A DNA stretch of 64,000 bases from positions 1-64,000 of the forward strand of contig JAREIK010012336.1 in assembly GCA_029783825.1 (NCBI GenBank). The letters are read 5' to 3'. The notes below the pieces were generated by a model. The model ran no database searches. It saw nothing but the letters and a program-made list of their open reading frames with translations, and was not told the DNA's origin. Within the stretch, counting starts at the first letter, position 1. Each line of letters begins with the position of its first letter. The translations under genes were made by a program, and so were the position numbers. Shown in pieces: positions 1-12,652 of the stretch. Origin of the DNA: Sapria himalayana. Taxonomy: Eukaryota > Streptophyta > Magnoliopsida > Malpighiales > Rafflesiaceae.

Positions 1-1682
1 CCTATAAACACCTAAATGTTCAAACATATAAATCAATAAACTCCTTAACCCCAAAACAACAAAAAAAACTTAAATCATTAAATAGGTATACCCTAAATAA
101 TAAATCATATATCTCTTTTTTTTAGTATTCATTATAATTTGAAATATTCATTATAATTATTTATCAATTTATTTTTATAGAAATAATTATTACAAAATAA
201 ATTATTAGTTAGACAGATATAATTTAAATAATTTATTTTTCATCAAAAAAATATATATGCTTATAAAATGAGGCAAATTTTTTAAAATAAAAATTTATTA
301 TTTAGTAATATATCTTATTTTGATTTTGAATCATTTGAGATTATACAATTATATTTTAATTTATATCATTCTTATTAATACTAGTATATTAATTTAGTTA
401 TTGATCATTATTATAATATCTATTAATAAAATTATTTATATTTAATTTACATTATATATAATTATCATGATTATTATAACTAAATATTAAATTCACAATT
501 TAAAAAATTTAAAATTATTATATTTTCAAACGTTACAACCTTCAAAAATTAAAAAAATTGAAAAAAATTAAATTTTATGTTTTTTAATTCTTTAGATAAT
601 AACTATTAATCACTAAAGGTCTAAATACTTAAATCACTAAACTCTTAAACATAAAAACACCTAAACACTTAAACCATTAAACCGGTATATCATGAATAAT
701 AAATAATAAATCTCGATTTTATTTTATTCATTATAATTTTAAATAATTATTTTAATTATTTATTAGTTTATTATTATAGAATTATAAATTACAAAATAAA
801 TTATGAGTAAGACAAATTAATTTAAATAATTTATTTATAATAACAAAAATATAAAGTTATAAAAAAAGCCAAACATTAAAAAAATTATTATTAAGTAATA
901 TATTTTACTTTGATTTTGAATAAATTTTGATTTTACAAATTTATTTTAAATAATATCTATCTTATTAATAATAGTTTATTAAATTTTTTTTGATCATTAT
1001 TATTATATCAAGCAATGTAATTATTTATATTGAATTTAAATGACTTATAATTATTAAGATTATTATAGCTAAATATTATATTTACATTTTAAAAAAAATT
1101 TAAAAATTATTATATTTTCTAAGGTTATAACCTTCAAAAATTAAAAAAATAATAAAAATAAATTTTTTGATATATCATTGTTTAAATAAAACTTATAAAC
1201 TAATAAATTCCTAAACAAGTAAACCTCTAAACTCATAAACACAAAAGTCCCAAAATACTTAAACCTTTAAACTCATAAACCTTAAATATTATTTAAATAA
1301 TTTATTAAAATATTAATTACAAAATAAATTATGATTGATACAAATATAATTTTAATAATTTATTTATCATAAAGAAAAAATATTAGCTAATAAAAAGAAG
1401 CAAAAACTAAAAAAAATTATTATTTAGTATTAAATTTTACTTGGATTTTTAATATTTTTAGGTTTTGCAATTATATTTTAATTTATATCTATCATATTAA
1501 TAATAGCATATTAATTATATTTAGTTTATGTTATATATAATTATAATGATTATTATTACTAAATATTGTATTCACATTTTTAAAAAATTTTAAAATTATC
1601 ACATTTTCAAAGGTTATAAACTTTGAAAATGTGAAAAAATATCAAATATGATTTTTTTGTTATTTCATTATTTAAATAAAAC

Positions 1683-1770
1683 CTATAAACCACTAAATGC
1701 CTAAAAACATAAATCTCTAAAGTCATAAATGAGAATACCTCTAAATACTTAAACTATTAAACTAGTATAC
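1683..1770 (+). repeat. 8-bp phased YTAAA block inside a satellite monomer (representative)
   Basis: This part of the monomer divides into eleven consecutive octamers with almost no slippage: ctataaac, cactaaat, gcctaaaa, acataaat, ctctaaag, tcataaat, gagaatac, ctctaaat, acttaaac, tattaaac, tagtatac. Most end in a TAAA core. The same octamer phase appears in nearly every monomer, for example from about 3341, and reads as TTTAGNNN in the reversed arrays. It resembles plant telomeric CCCTAAA but has period 8, not 7. Confidence 0.85.
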
Positions 1771-4558
1771 ATTAATAATAATTCATAAATCTCATTTTAA
1801 TTTTTATTCAGTATAATTTTATATTTTTATTTTAATTATTTATTAGTTTATTTTTATAGAAATATTTATTACAAAATAAATTAATAGTGAGATGGATCTA
1901 AATTATTTTAAACAGGAATCCCTAAATAATAAATAATAAATAATAAATCTCATTTTTTTATTAAAATTTTAAATATTCATTTTATTTATTTATTTGTTTA
2001 TTTATATATAAATATTAATTACAATAAATTATGAGTTAGACAAATATAATTTATATAAATTATTTTTCATCAAAAAAATATAGATAAACTTATTAAAAAA
2101 ATTTAAAAACAAAAAATTATATTATAGTAATATATTTTTCTTTGCTTCTGAATCATTTTAAGTTTTGTAATTATATAGTAATACAAAGTTAAATCAGTAA
2201 ACTCCTAAACCACATAATGCCAAAATACATAAACCATTAATATACTATATACTACTTAATAATTAATAAATCTAATTTTTATTTCTATTTATTATAATTT
2301 TAACGATTCATTTTAATTTTTTATTAGTTTATTTTTATAGAAATACTTATTACAAAATAAATAATGAGTGCGACAAATATAATTTAAATAATTTATTTTT
2401 AATGAAAAAATATATATATGCATATAAAACAAGTAAAAAATTAAAAATTTAAAATTATTATCCAGTAATATATTTTACTTTAATTTTGAATCAATTTGGG
2501 TTTTGTAAATATTTTTTAATTAATTTCTATCATTTTATTAATAGTTTATTAATTTAATTTTTGATCATTATTATAATATCTAAAAATAAAATTGTTTATA
2601 TTGAATTTATATATTATATAATTATTAAAATTATTATAACTAAATATTGTATTCACATTTCAAAAAATTGTAAATATTATTATATTTTCAAAGGTTATAA
2701 CCTAAGAAAATGATAAAAAATTTTAGAAATTTTTTTTGTTATTTAATTTTTTTATATAAAACCTATAAACAACTAAAAGCCTAAAAACATAAATTGCTAA
2801 ACTCCGAATAACAAAACATTTAAATAGTTAAACTATTAAACTAGTATGCATTAATAATAAATCTTAAATCTCATTTTAATTTTTATTTAGTATAAATTTA
2901 AAATTTTATTTTAATTATTTATCAGTTTATTTTTATAGAAATATTAATTACAAAATAAATTATTATTGAGACAGATCTAATTTAAATAATTTATTTTTCA
3001 TCAAAAAAAAGAGGAAAAATTTTAAAAATAAACATTTATTATTGAACAATATATTTTATTTTTATTTTGAATCATTTTAGATTTTGCAATTATATTTTAA
3101 TTTATATGATTCTTATTAATAATAGTTTTTAATTTTTTATTGATCATTATTATAATATGTATTAATAAAATTATTTATATTGAGTTTACATTATATATAA
3201 TTATTAAGAATATTATAACTAAATATTATATTCACATTTATAAAAATTTAAAATTATTATATTTTCAAAGGTTAATGTTTGAAAATTAAAAAAAATCAAA
3301 AAATTAAATTTTTTATTTTTTCATTCTTTAAATAAAAACTATAAATCACTAAAGGCCTAAACACTTAAATCACTAAACCCCAAAACACATAAATACTTAA
3401 ACCATTAAACTAGTATATCCTGAATAATAAATAATAAATTTCTATTTTATTTGTATTCATTATAGTTTTAAATATTCATTTTAATTATTTATTAGTTTAT
3501 TTTTATAGAATTATAAATTAAAAATAAATTATGAGGAAGACAAATATAATTTAAATACTTTACTTTAATAAAAAAAATATAAACTTATAAAAAGAAGCAA
3601 AACATCAAAAAAATTATTATTTAGTAATATATTTTATTTTGATTTTGAATAAATTTATGTTTTGCAAATAACTTTTAAATAAAATCTTTCTTATTAATAA
3701 ATGTTTATTAATTTATTTTTTGATCATTAATATAATATCTATCAATATAATTGATTATATTGAATTTAAATGATATATAATTATTAAGATTATCATAATT
3801 AAATATAGTATTCACATATAAAAAAAATTTAAAAATTTTTATATTTTCAAAGGTTATAACCTTCAAAAATGATAAAAAATAACAAAAATAATTTTTTTGT
3901 TATATCATTGTTTAAATAAAACTTATAAACCAATAAATGCCTAAATACATAAATATCTAAACTCTTAAACCCCGAAACCCCTAATTAATAAATAAAAAAT
4001 CTCATTTTTTTAATTATAATATTAAATAATAATTTTAATTATTTATTTGTTTATTTATATATAAATATTAATTACAAAATAAATTGAGCTAGAAAAAAAT
4101 AATTTATATAAATTATTTTTCATAAAAAAATTATAGATAAACTTAATAAAAGAAAAAAAAATTTCAAAAAAAAAATTATTATATAGTAATATATTTTGCT
4201 TTGCTTTTGAATCATATTAAATTTTGTAATTATTTTTTAATTAATATCTATCTTATTAATAATTGATTATTAATTTATTTTTTGATCATTATTAGAATAT
4301 TTATCAATAAAATTGTTTATATTGAATTTACATGATATATAATTATCAAGATTATTATAACTAAATATTATATTTACATTTGAAAATAATTTAAAAATTA
4401 TTTTATTTTTAAAGGTTATCATCATTGAAAATTGATAAAATCACAAAATAAATTTTTTGTTATTTTATTGTTTATATAAAACCTATAAAATAATAAATGC
4501 CTAAATGCTTAAATCATTAAACTCATAAACCCCAAAACCCCAAAACCCCAAAAACCTT

Positions 4559-4601
4559 AAATACTTAAACATTTAAACCATCTTTAAAGGTTTAAGTATT
4601 T
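4559..4601. repeat. 12-bp inverted repeat at a rearranged monomer junction
   Basis: AAATACTTAAAC at 4559-4570 is followed after 19 bp by its exact reverse complement GTTTAAGTATTT at 4590-4601. The right arm looks like a small piece of the octameric block in reversed orientation, followed by a truncated monomer. The same junction occurs near 27980-28015, within the second copy of this segment. Confidence 0.75.
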
Positions 4602-5521
4602 ATAAATAATATATAAATATCTATCAATAAATAAAAGTGTATTAATTGATTTTTTGATCATTATTATATTTTTATTTATATTTAGTTAATTAATATCTAT
4701 CAATAAAATTGTTTATTTTTAATATACATGATATATAATTATTAAATTTATTATAACTAAATATTGAATTCACATTTGAAAAAAATTGAAAAATTATTAT
4801 ATTTATAAAGGTTATAACCTTCAGAATTGATAAAAAATTTGAAAAATAATTTTTTTGTTATTTTATTATTTAAATAAAACATATAAACTACTAAATTCCT
4901 AAACACTTAAATCACTAAACTCCTAAACTCCTAAATACTTAAACCATTAAACCGGTATACCCTAAATAATTAATCATAAATCTCATTTTTATTTTTATTC
5001 ATTATAATTTTAATATTCATTTTAATTATGTATTAGTTTATTTTTATAGAAATATTAATTGCAAAATAAAATTATGAATGAGACAAATATAATTTAAATT
5101 ATTTATCTTCATCAAAAAAATTTATAAGCATCTAAAAAGAATCAAAAATTTAAAAATAAAAAATTATTATTTATTAATATATTTTACTTTGATTTTGAAT
5201 CATTTTAGGTTTTGCAAATATATTTTATTTAATATCTATCTATTAATAATAGTTTATTAATCAATTTTATGATCAATATTATAATATCAATCAATAAAAT
5301 TATTTATATTGAATTTACATGATATTTAATTTTTATGATTATTATAATTAAATATTGTATTAGCATTTGAAAAAAAATTAAAAATTATAATATTTTCAAT
5401 TGTTAAAACCTTGATTTTGAAAAAAAATCATAAAAAAAAGAATTTTTGTTATTTAAATTTTTAAATAAAACCTATAAACCACAAAATACCTAAATACTTA
5501 AATTACTAAACTCCTAAACCC

Positions 5522-7979
5522 TGATACTGCTGCACCACACACACATAGCGACGGACCACAATACCCACGTGCACATATTCTTATCCATTTTGGTATAGCA
5601 TTTCGAGGGCCAACAAGTACTCGAAGCAGCCAGAAGTATGGGGCACCAGCTTGTAGAGGGCCCCACTAGCAAGCAGGGATGATAACATTCAGACAACAGA
5701 CGAGACCGAGCAATGTGGTCGGGAGTAAACCCAGGAGTAGCTAGGAGTGGGTCCCACTATCCCTATCAGGAAGCATAAAGGGCCACCCAACCATCGCCCA
5801 ACATAAGTATCAGGTAATCCATGATTAATTGGAGAGCTGGAAAAATCCGAAGCATCATCAAGCAGGGCCAGTAAGTAATGGAGTCCAGACCAGCAAATTG
5901 GGAGCGAAAGATTCAAACTTGTAGTTTATGTTTGTAGTCTTATTTGTATTTTGGACTTTGTATGCACCATGTACTTGTAGAGATGGATCATGAAATACTC
6001 ACACACACATTCTTGTCTATTCTCTATGTAGCATGCAATGAGGGTAACTGGACCCATGAGTATATCTAAGTGGGGCCCACTAATGCAATTTGTAAATACA
6101 CATTAGGCAATGCTACAGTCCCGGGAGAAGAAGACCGATCTTTATAGCATTTTGTAATTTTTCTTGTATTCTAGCTTGGTTGTACGCGTAGATAATTAGA
6201 CTATGAGATGGACCTCATCACATATGCACACCGATGCATGCATATTTTTTGATATTTTGTCGGTGCAACAAACAGCCACTTCTTGGAGCTAGAGGAGGAA
6301 GCATTCTAACCCAAGAGATACTCTTTTGAGGATCATTGGAGAAAAAGAATCTTGAATTCAGAGGTGAGAATGAATTGACAAGTGCCTTAGATATGGACTT
6401 GTAGATTTATGGGTAGTCAGTTTACATGTATTCCATTGCATAGCAATGAAATAGGCAAAAGCTTGATGCTGCATGTCACACACATGCACAATCTTATATT
6501 TGCATAGTTTCAATATGGTGCATCATTCAGGTTCCTCCAAAAGGCTTGGACAAATCCGAATGGAAAAGATGCAGTGCGCATAATGACTCAATGCCAACTC
6601 TGAAGTACGGGAATGCCAGGTGATTTTAGTTGTATTCGTACGCTTGGAATTATTAGGCATTATTTTTTATGTATTTTATACATAGAATCATTAAGGTGCA
6701 TAGGATTTGGTGGGCTGGCCTAAATTAGTCAGCTTTTTAGTCCTTTGTAAGTTGTGTGCCAAAATGATAAATAAAGTGTGCATTTTCCAAAAAAAAAATA
6801 TAAACCATATACCCTAAACTTTAAATCCTAAACCTTAAACCATAAACTATAACCCTAATCCATAAACCCTAATTCCTAAATCTCATGTTTTGCACTTATA
6901 TAATCAAATGACTAAGTGTTAAATTTAAATTGAAATTCAAAATTTTTTGGAATGTCACAGATTTATCTTTTTGTATATGTAACACAAAATCATTACTCAA
7001 GGGGTGAGTTATGGATTCGGTCTCTTTCTTGCTTTATATTATTGTAGCATTATCAATGGTCATGATTGTATATTTTGTCTCTAGAACACCAAATCATAAT
7101 GATGAGAATATGCCATAACTTGTCTCTCTGTTGAACATATTGTTATGGCACTCGGAATGATCATGAATACATATTTAATGACTATGATACTAGGTCACAG
7201 TATTGGATATGAGCAAGGGTTGTGCATTTTATCTTTATATTGCAAAGTCATTGCACTAGGAATGATTGTAACTTTGGACATTCCTCATGAGCAAAATTCA
7301 TGACCCTAGAAATAGTTAAAGCTCAAGTACTACTCTTTATAACATTCTATAGCTAAAATTCTTGGGAATGGAAATATCACTAAGGCCTTTTCCTTTGATT
7401 TGTGACCTCAAGTGTCAATATGCAAGACTAATATTTTGAGCAATGATTAAAACTTTTTATACATTTAAATCTGATTCATTTACACCATTTTAGGTATTGT
7501 GAGCTTGTATACATAACTCATTTAATATAAAAAGAAAGAAATGATACTTTTTATATCTATGAGGATATAAAAAGGGGGCTTAGACATGCCAATAAAATAA
7601 ATTTTTTGATCCTTGATTGAAAGAGAGCCCATACTTCTTGCCCTGCTCAAGCCGCCCTGGGGCTAGTTTTTTCTAATTGGCTACAAGGAGGTTATTTTTT
7701 TAGAGGTGAACTATGTTTCAAAAAAATTTCTTTGAGTGTGTGCATGAGAGATATTTTAGAAGAAATTACAATAATCAATATAAATAGCATCCTCAACAAC
7801 TAGCTATTTGAACACATAGGGGTACAACTTTGGTTTAGTCTGTTAGCGTACATGAGTCAAATTACCTTCGATAGCCCAGTGATTCAACATCAAATATGAT
7901 GAGACAAAATAGTGATAAAGTAAAAGCTCATTTTATTTTGGTTAGAGCTTTAGCAATCATTCTAGAGTTGAGAGAGAAA
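5522..7979 (+). mobile_element. Unclassified 2.46-kb insertion, copy A
   Basis: The sequence is clearly more GC-rich than the satellite and unrelated to it. Base composition changes abruptly after a CCTAAACC satellite stretch at 5521, and satellite resumes at about 7980. The left half (5522-6798) ends in AATAAA at 6770-6775 and ten A residues at 6789-6798, as a retroposed transcript would. The right half holds a CCTAAACC-rich stretch (about 6800-6890), degenerate repeats of about 100-110 bp (about 7040-7300) and a TATA-like GGATATAAAAAGGGG at about 7563. There is no long open frame, no terminal inverted repeat and no recognisable protein domain. Copies B and C lie elsewhere in the window. It could be a non-autonomous retroelement, two nested insertions or captured low-copy DNA. 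Confidence 0.7.
6770..6798 (+). other. Polyadenylation-like signal and A tract
   Basis: AATAAA at 6770-6775 lies 14 bp before a run of ten A at 6789-6798. Copy B keeps the A tract at the equivalent place (about 30083-30091) but has AATAAT in place of AATAAA. This is the main reason to suspect that 5522-6798 is a retroposed, polyadenylated sequence. Confidence 0.5.
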
Positions 7980-8414
7980 CAAAATAAATTATTTAACTTA
8001 TTCAGTATAATTTTAAATTTTATTTTAATTTTTTATCAATTAATTTTTATAGAAATATTAATTACAAATTAAATTAATAGTGAGACAGGTATAATTTAAA
8101 TAATTTATATTTCATCAAAAAAAAATAAGCTTATAAAAATTGGCATGATATTAAAAACAAAAATTTATTATTTAGTAAAATATTTTATTTTGATTTTGTA
8201 TCATTTTAGATTTTGCATTTAAATTTTAATTTTTATCATTCTTTTTAATTATGGTTTATTAATTATTTATTGATCATTATTATAATATCTATTAATAAAA
8301 TTATTTATATTGAGTTTATATTATATATAATTATTAAGATTATTATAACTAAATATTATATTCATATTTAAAAAAAATAAAAAATTATTATATTTTCCAA
8401 GGTTATAACCTTCT
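7980..8414 (+). repeat. Satellite, forward orientation, to the first orientation switch
   Basis: This is most of one forward monomer. It lacks the octameric block, resumes around TTCAGTATAATTTTAAA, and ends in the palindromic region CCAAGGTTATAACCTT. Everything beyond this point reads as the reverse complement of the forward monomer. No gene is seen. Confidence 0.85.
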
Positions 8415-11400
8415 AAATAAGTAATTTTAATGAAAGATATTATAATAATGATCAAAAAATAAATTAATAAACTATTATTAATAAGATTGATAGCAATTAA
8501 AATATAAATGCAAAACCTATAATGATTCAAAATCAAAGCAAAATATATTACTAAATGATAATTTTTTGTTTTTAAATTTTTACTTCTTTTTATAAGCTTA
8601 TATTTATTTTTTGATTAAAAATAAATTATTAAAATTATATTTGTTTCACTCTTTATTTATTTTGGAATTAATATTTCTATAAAAAATAAACTAACAGAAA
8701 ATTAAAATGAATATTTAAAATTATAATGAATACAAATTAAAATGAGATTTATGATTTATTATATATGGTATACTGGTTTAATGGATTGTTAATTTAGGGG
8801 TTTTGTCATTTAGGAGTTTAGCATTTATTTTTGTATGCATTTAGTGGTTTATAGTTTGTATTTATATAATGAAAATAAAAAAAATTGATTTTATCTGATT
8901 TTGAAAGGTTATAACCTTTAAAAATAAAAAAAATTTAAATTTTTTGAAATGTGAATACCATGTATAATTATATTAATCTTACGAATTATATATCATATAA
9001 ATTCAATTTAAACAATTTTAATGATAGATAGTATAATAATGATCAAAAATTAAATTAATAAACTATTAATAAAAATATAAATATTAATTAAAATAAATTT
9101 ACATAACACAAAATGATTCAAAATCAAATCAAAATATATTACTAAATAATAATATTTAATTTTCAAATATTTTTTTCTTTTTATTAGCTTATATTTTTTT
9201 TGATTAAAAATAAATTATTTATATAATATTTGTCTCACTCAATTTTTTTTGTAATTAATTTTTCTAAATAATTAAACTATAAATAATTAAAAAGAATATT
9301 TAAAATTATAATAAATAGAAATAAAAATGTGATTTATTATTTATTATTTATTAAGTAGTATATAGCTATTAAAAGGTTTATGTATTTAGGGGTTTGGGGG
9401 TCTATGAAATTACTGATTTAAGTAAGTAAGCATTTAATGTTCTATAGGTTTTATTTTAAAAATGAAATAACAAAAAATTTATTTTTATTATTTTTTCTCA
9501 TTTTTTAAGGTTATAACCTTTGAAAATATAATAATTTTTAAATTTCTTTTCAAAAGTGAATACAAAATATATTTATAATAATCATAATAATTATATATCA
9601 TTTAAATTCAATATAAACAATTTTATTGATAGTATTCTAATAATTATCAAAAAATAAATTTAAAATCTATTATGAATAGATTCATATTATTTAAAATATA
9701 ATATCAAAATCTAAAATGATTCAAAAGCAAAGCAAAATATTTCACTAAATAATAATTATTTGTTTTTAAATTTTTATGATTTTTATAAGCTTATCTCTTT
9801 TTTGATGAAAAATATTTTTAATAAATTATATTTTTAACTCATAATTTATTTTATAATTAATAAATATCTAAAAATAAAAAACTAAACAATCAAAATTAAT
9901 TTTTATAATTATAATGAAAACAAATAAAAATGAGATTTATTAATTATTATTTTGGGGTATACCGGTTTAAAGTATTATCTATATAGGGGTATAGGGATTT
10001 TTTAGTTTAGTGATTTAAGTGCTTAGACATTTAGTGGTGTATAGGTTTTATTTAAACAATGAAATAACAAAGAAAATTATTTTTTTTTATTTTTAGATAT
10101 TTTCAAATGTTATAATCTTGAAAATATAATAATTTTAAATTTTTTTCAAAGTGAATACTATATTTAGTTATAATATTATTTTTATTTATATATCATATAA
10201 ATTAAATATAATTATTTTTATCGAAAAAATATTCAAATAATGATCAAAAAATATATTAATAATCTATAATTACTAAGATAAATATCAATTAAATATAATT
10301 AAAAAACCTAAAATGAATCAGAAGCAAAGCAAAATATATATTATTATATAATTTTTTTATTTAGAATTTTTTTTTCTTTTAAAAGTTTATCTATATTTTT
10401 TTTGATGAAAATAATTTATATAAATTATATTTGTGTAACCTCTTAATTTATTTTGTTATTATATTTATATAAAAATAAACAAATAAATAATTAAAATGAA
10501 TTTTTAAAATTATAATGAACAAAAATGAGATTTAGTATTTATTATTTTTTATTTAGGTTATACCGGTATAATTTAAATTAGATCTGTCTCACTAATAATT
10601 TATTTTGTATTTAATTTCTAGAAAAATATTTTGAAAATTAATTAAAATAACAATTTAAAATTATACTGAATAAAAGTATAATGGTATGTTATGATTAATT
10701 ATTTATGTTTTTCCAGTTAATGGTTTAAGTATTTAGAGATTTTGTATTTAGAAGTTTAGCGATCTATAGCTTTAGCATTTAGTGGCTTTATAGTTTTTAT
10801 TTAATCCAATAAAATAACAAAAAAAAATTGTAATTTTTTTCTCATTTTCATACGTTATAACCTTTGAAAATAGTAATAATATTTAAAAGTTTTTGAAATG
10901 TGAAATAATATATTTAGTTATAATATTATTAATAATTATATAAGATATAAATTCAATATTAATAATTTTATTTATAGATATTATAATAATGATCAATAAA
11001 TAAATTAATAAACTATTAATAAATAGATAGATATTAATTAAAAAATATTTACAAACCCTAATTGATTCAAATTATAGTAAATATATATTATGGATAATAA
11101 TTTTTAATTTTAAATTTTACTTCTTTTATAAGATATATATATTTTTTGATTAAAAAATAATTATTTAAATTATATTTGTCGCATTAATAATTTATTTTAT
11201 AAAAATATTCTATAAAAATAAACTAATAAATAATTTAAAATTAATATTTAAAACTTAATAAATAGAAATTATATTAGATTTATTAATTATTATTATTATA
11301 TCACAGTTTAATGTTTATGTATTTAGGTGTTTACTGATTTAATTGTGTTTGCTTTTAGTGGATTATAGGTTTTATTTGAAAATAAAATAACAAAACATTT

Positions 11401-12620
11401 ATTTTTATTATTTTTTGATATTTTCAAAGGTTACTTATGAAAATATAATAATTTTTAAATTTTTTTCAAAAGTGAATTCAATATTTAGTTATAATAATCA
11501 TTATATTTATATATGATATAAATTCAGCATAAACAATTTTAGTGATAAATATTCTAATAATGATCAAAAAATAAATTAATAAAAATATTATTAATAAGAT
11601 ATATATCAATTAAAATATAATTACAAAACATAAAATGATTCATAAGCAAAGGAAAATATATTACAATATAATTATTTTTTGTTTTGAATTTTTTTTTATT
11701 TTAAAAAGTTTATCTATATTTTTTTGATTAAAAATAATTTACATAAATTATATTTATCTAACTCATAATTTATTTTTTAATTAATATTATATAAAAATAA
11801 AAATTAATAAATAAAATAAATATTAAAATTATAATGAATAAAAATGAGATTTATTATTTATTATTTAGGGTATACTGTTTAATTTAAGTTAGATATGTCT
11901 CACTAATAATTTATTTTGTAATTAATATTTCTATAAAAATAAACTGATAAATAATTAAAATAAAAATTTTAAATTATATTAGATTAAAATTAAAATGAGA
12001 TTTATGATTATTATTAAAGTATAGCAATTTAATGGTTTTGAGATTTAAAATTTTCTGAAATGTGAATACTATATTTAGTTATAATATTATAATATCATTC
12101 ATCATATAAATTCAATATAAATAATTTTATTGATAGTTATTATAAAAATGATCAAAAATTAAATTAATAAACTATTAATAATAAGATAAATATTAATAAA
12201 CTATTAATAATATGATAGATATTAATATAAACTATTAAAAATGATCAAAAATTAATTGATTCAAAATTAAAGTAAAATATATTACTGAATGAATATTTTC
12301 AATTTTTAAATTTTACTTCTTTTATAAGCGTACATATATTTTTTGATAAAAAATAAATTATTTAAATTATATTTGTCTTACTCATAATTTATTTTTTAAT
12401 AAATATTTCTATAAAAAGAAACTAATATATAATTAAAATTATAATTAATTGAAATAAAAATTAGATTTCTTAATTATTTAGTATATAGCTGTTTAATGGT
12501 TTATATATTTATGCATTACGGGCTTTAGAAGTTTACTTATTTAACTGTGTTTGCATTTAGTGGTTTATAGGTTTTATTTAAAAATTAAAATAACAAAATA
12601 TTTATTTATATTATTTTTTG

Positions 12621-12652
12621 ATATTTTCAAAGGTTATAACCTTTGAAAATAT
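12621..12652. repeat. 32-bp perfect palindrome in a satellite monomer
   Basis: ATATTTTCAAAGGTTA is followed directly by its exact reverse complement, with no spacer. It occupies a fixed position in the monomer and could extrude a cruciform or bind a symmetric protein dimer. No function is established by the sequence alone. Confidence 0.92.

Larger units (their letters stand above)
1..5521 (+). repeat. AT-rich satellite array, forward orientation, block 1
   Basis: Tandem monomers of about 590 bp. Each has, in order, a CCTAAA-like octameric block, a stretch ending in GAGACAAATATAATTTAA, a CTTTGATTTTGAATCATTTTAGG region, a TTGATCATTATTATAATATC region and a palindromic GGTTATAACC region. The start of the octameric block recurs near 1, 601, 1190, 1683, 2761, 3341, 3921, 4481, 4881 and 5470. 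Some monomers are shortened, for example near 1900-1920 and 4600-4680. No gene is visible; the sequence is too AT-rich and too rich in stops to code. Confidence 0.9.

Noticed and set aside
1..5521. CRISPR-like array, because short words repeat at regular distance
   Set aside because: Direct repeats are contiguous and degenerate, with no unique spacers, and the context is clearly eukaryotic satellite.
6800..6890. Interstitial telomere tract (CCTAAACC-like words) in the unclassified unit
   Set aside because: The words are irregular and never form consecutive CCCTAAA units, so a true telomeric tract is not supported.
8321..8536. Lys/Asn/Ile/Tyr-rich open frames in the satellite, such as the MILN-start family (also at 42057, 50751, 61793) and the MFSHLVV/MFRHLVV family (32907, 39193, 51420)
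   Set aside because: They recur at the same monomer position because the satellite recurs. They are short and low-complexity, and they are broken in most other monomers. Composition alone explains them.
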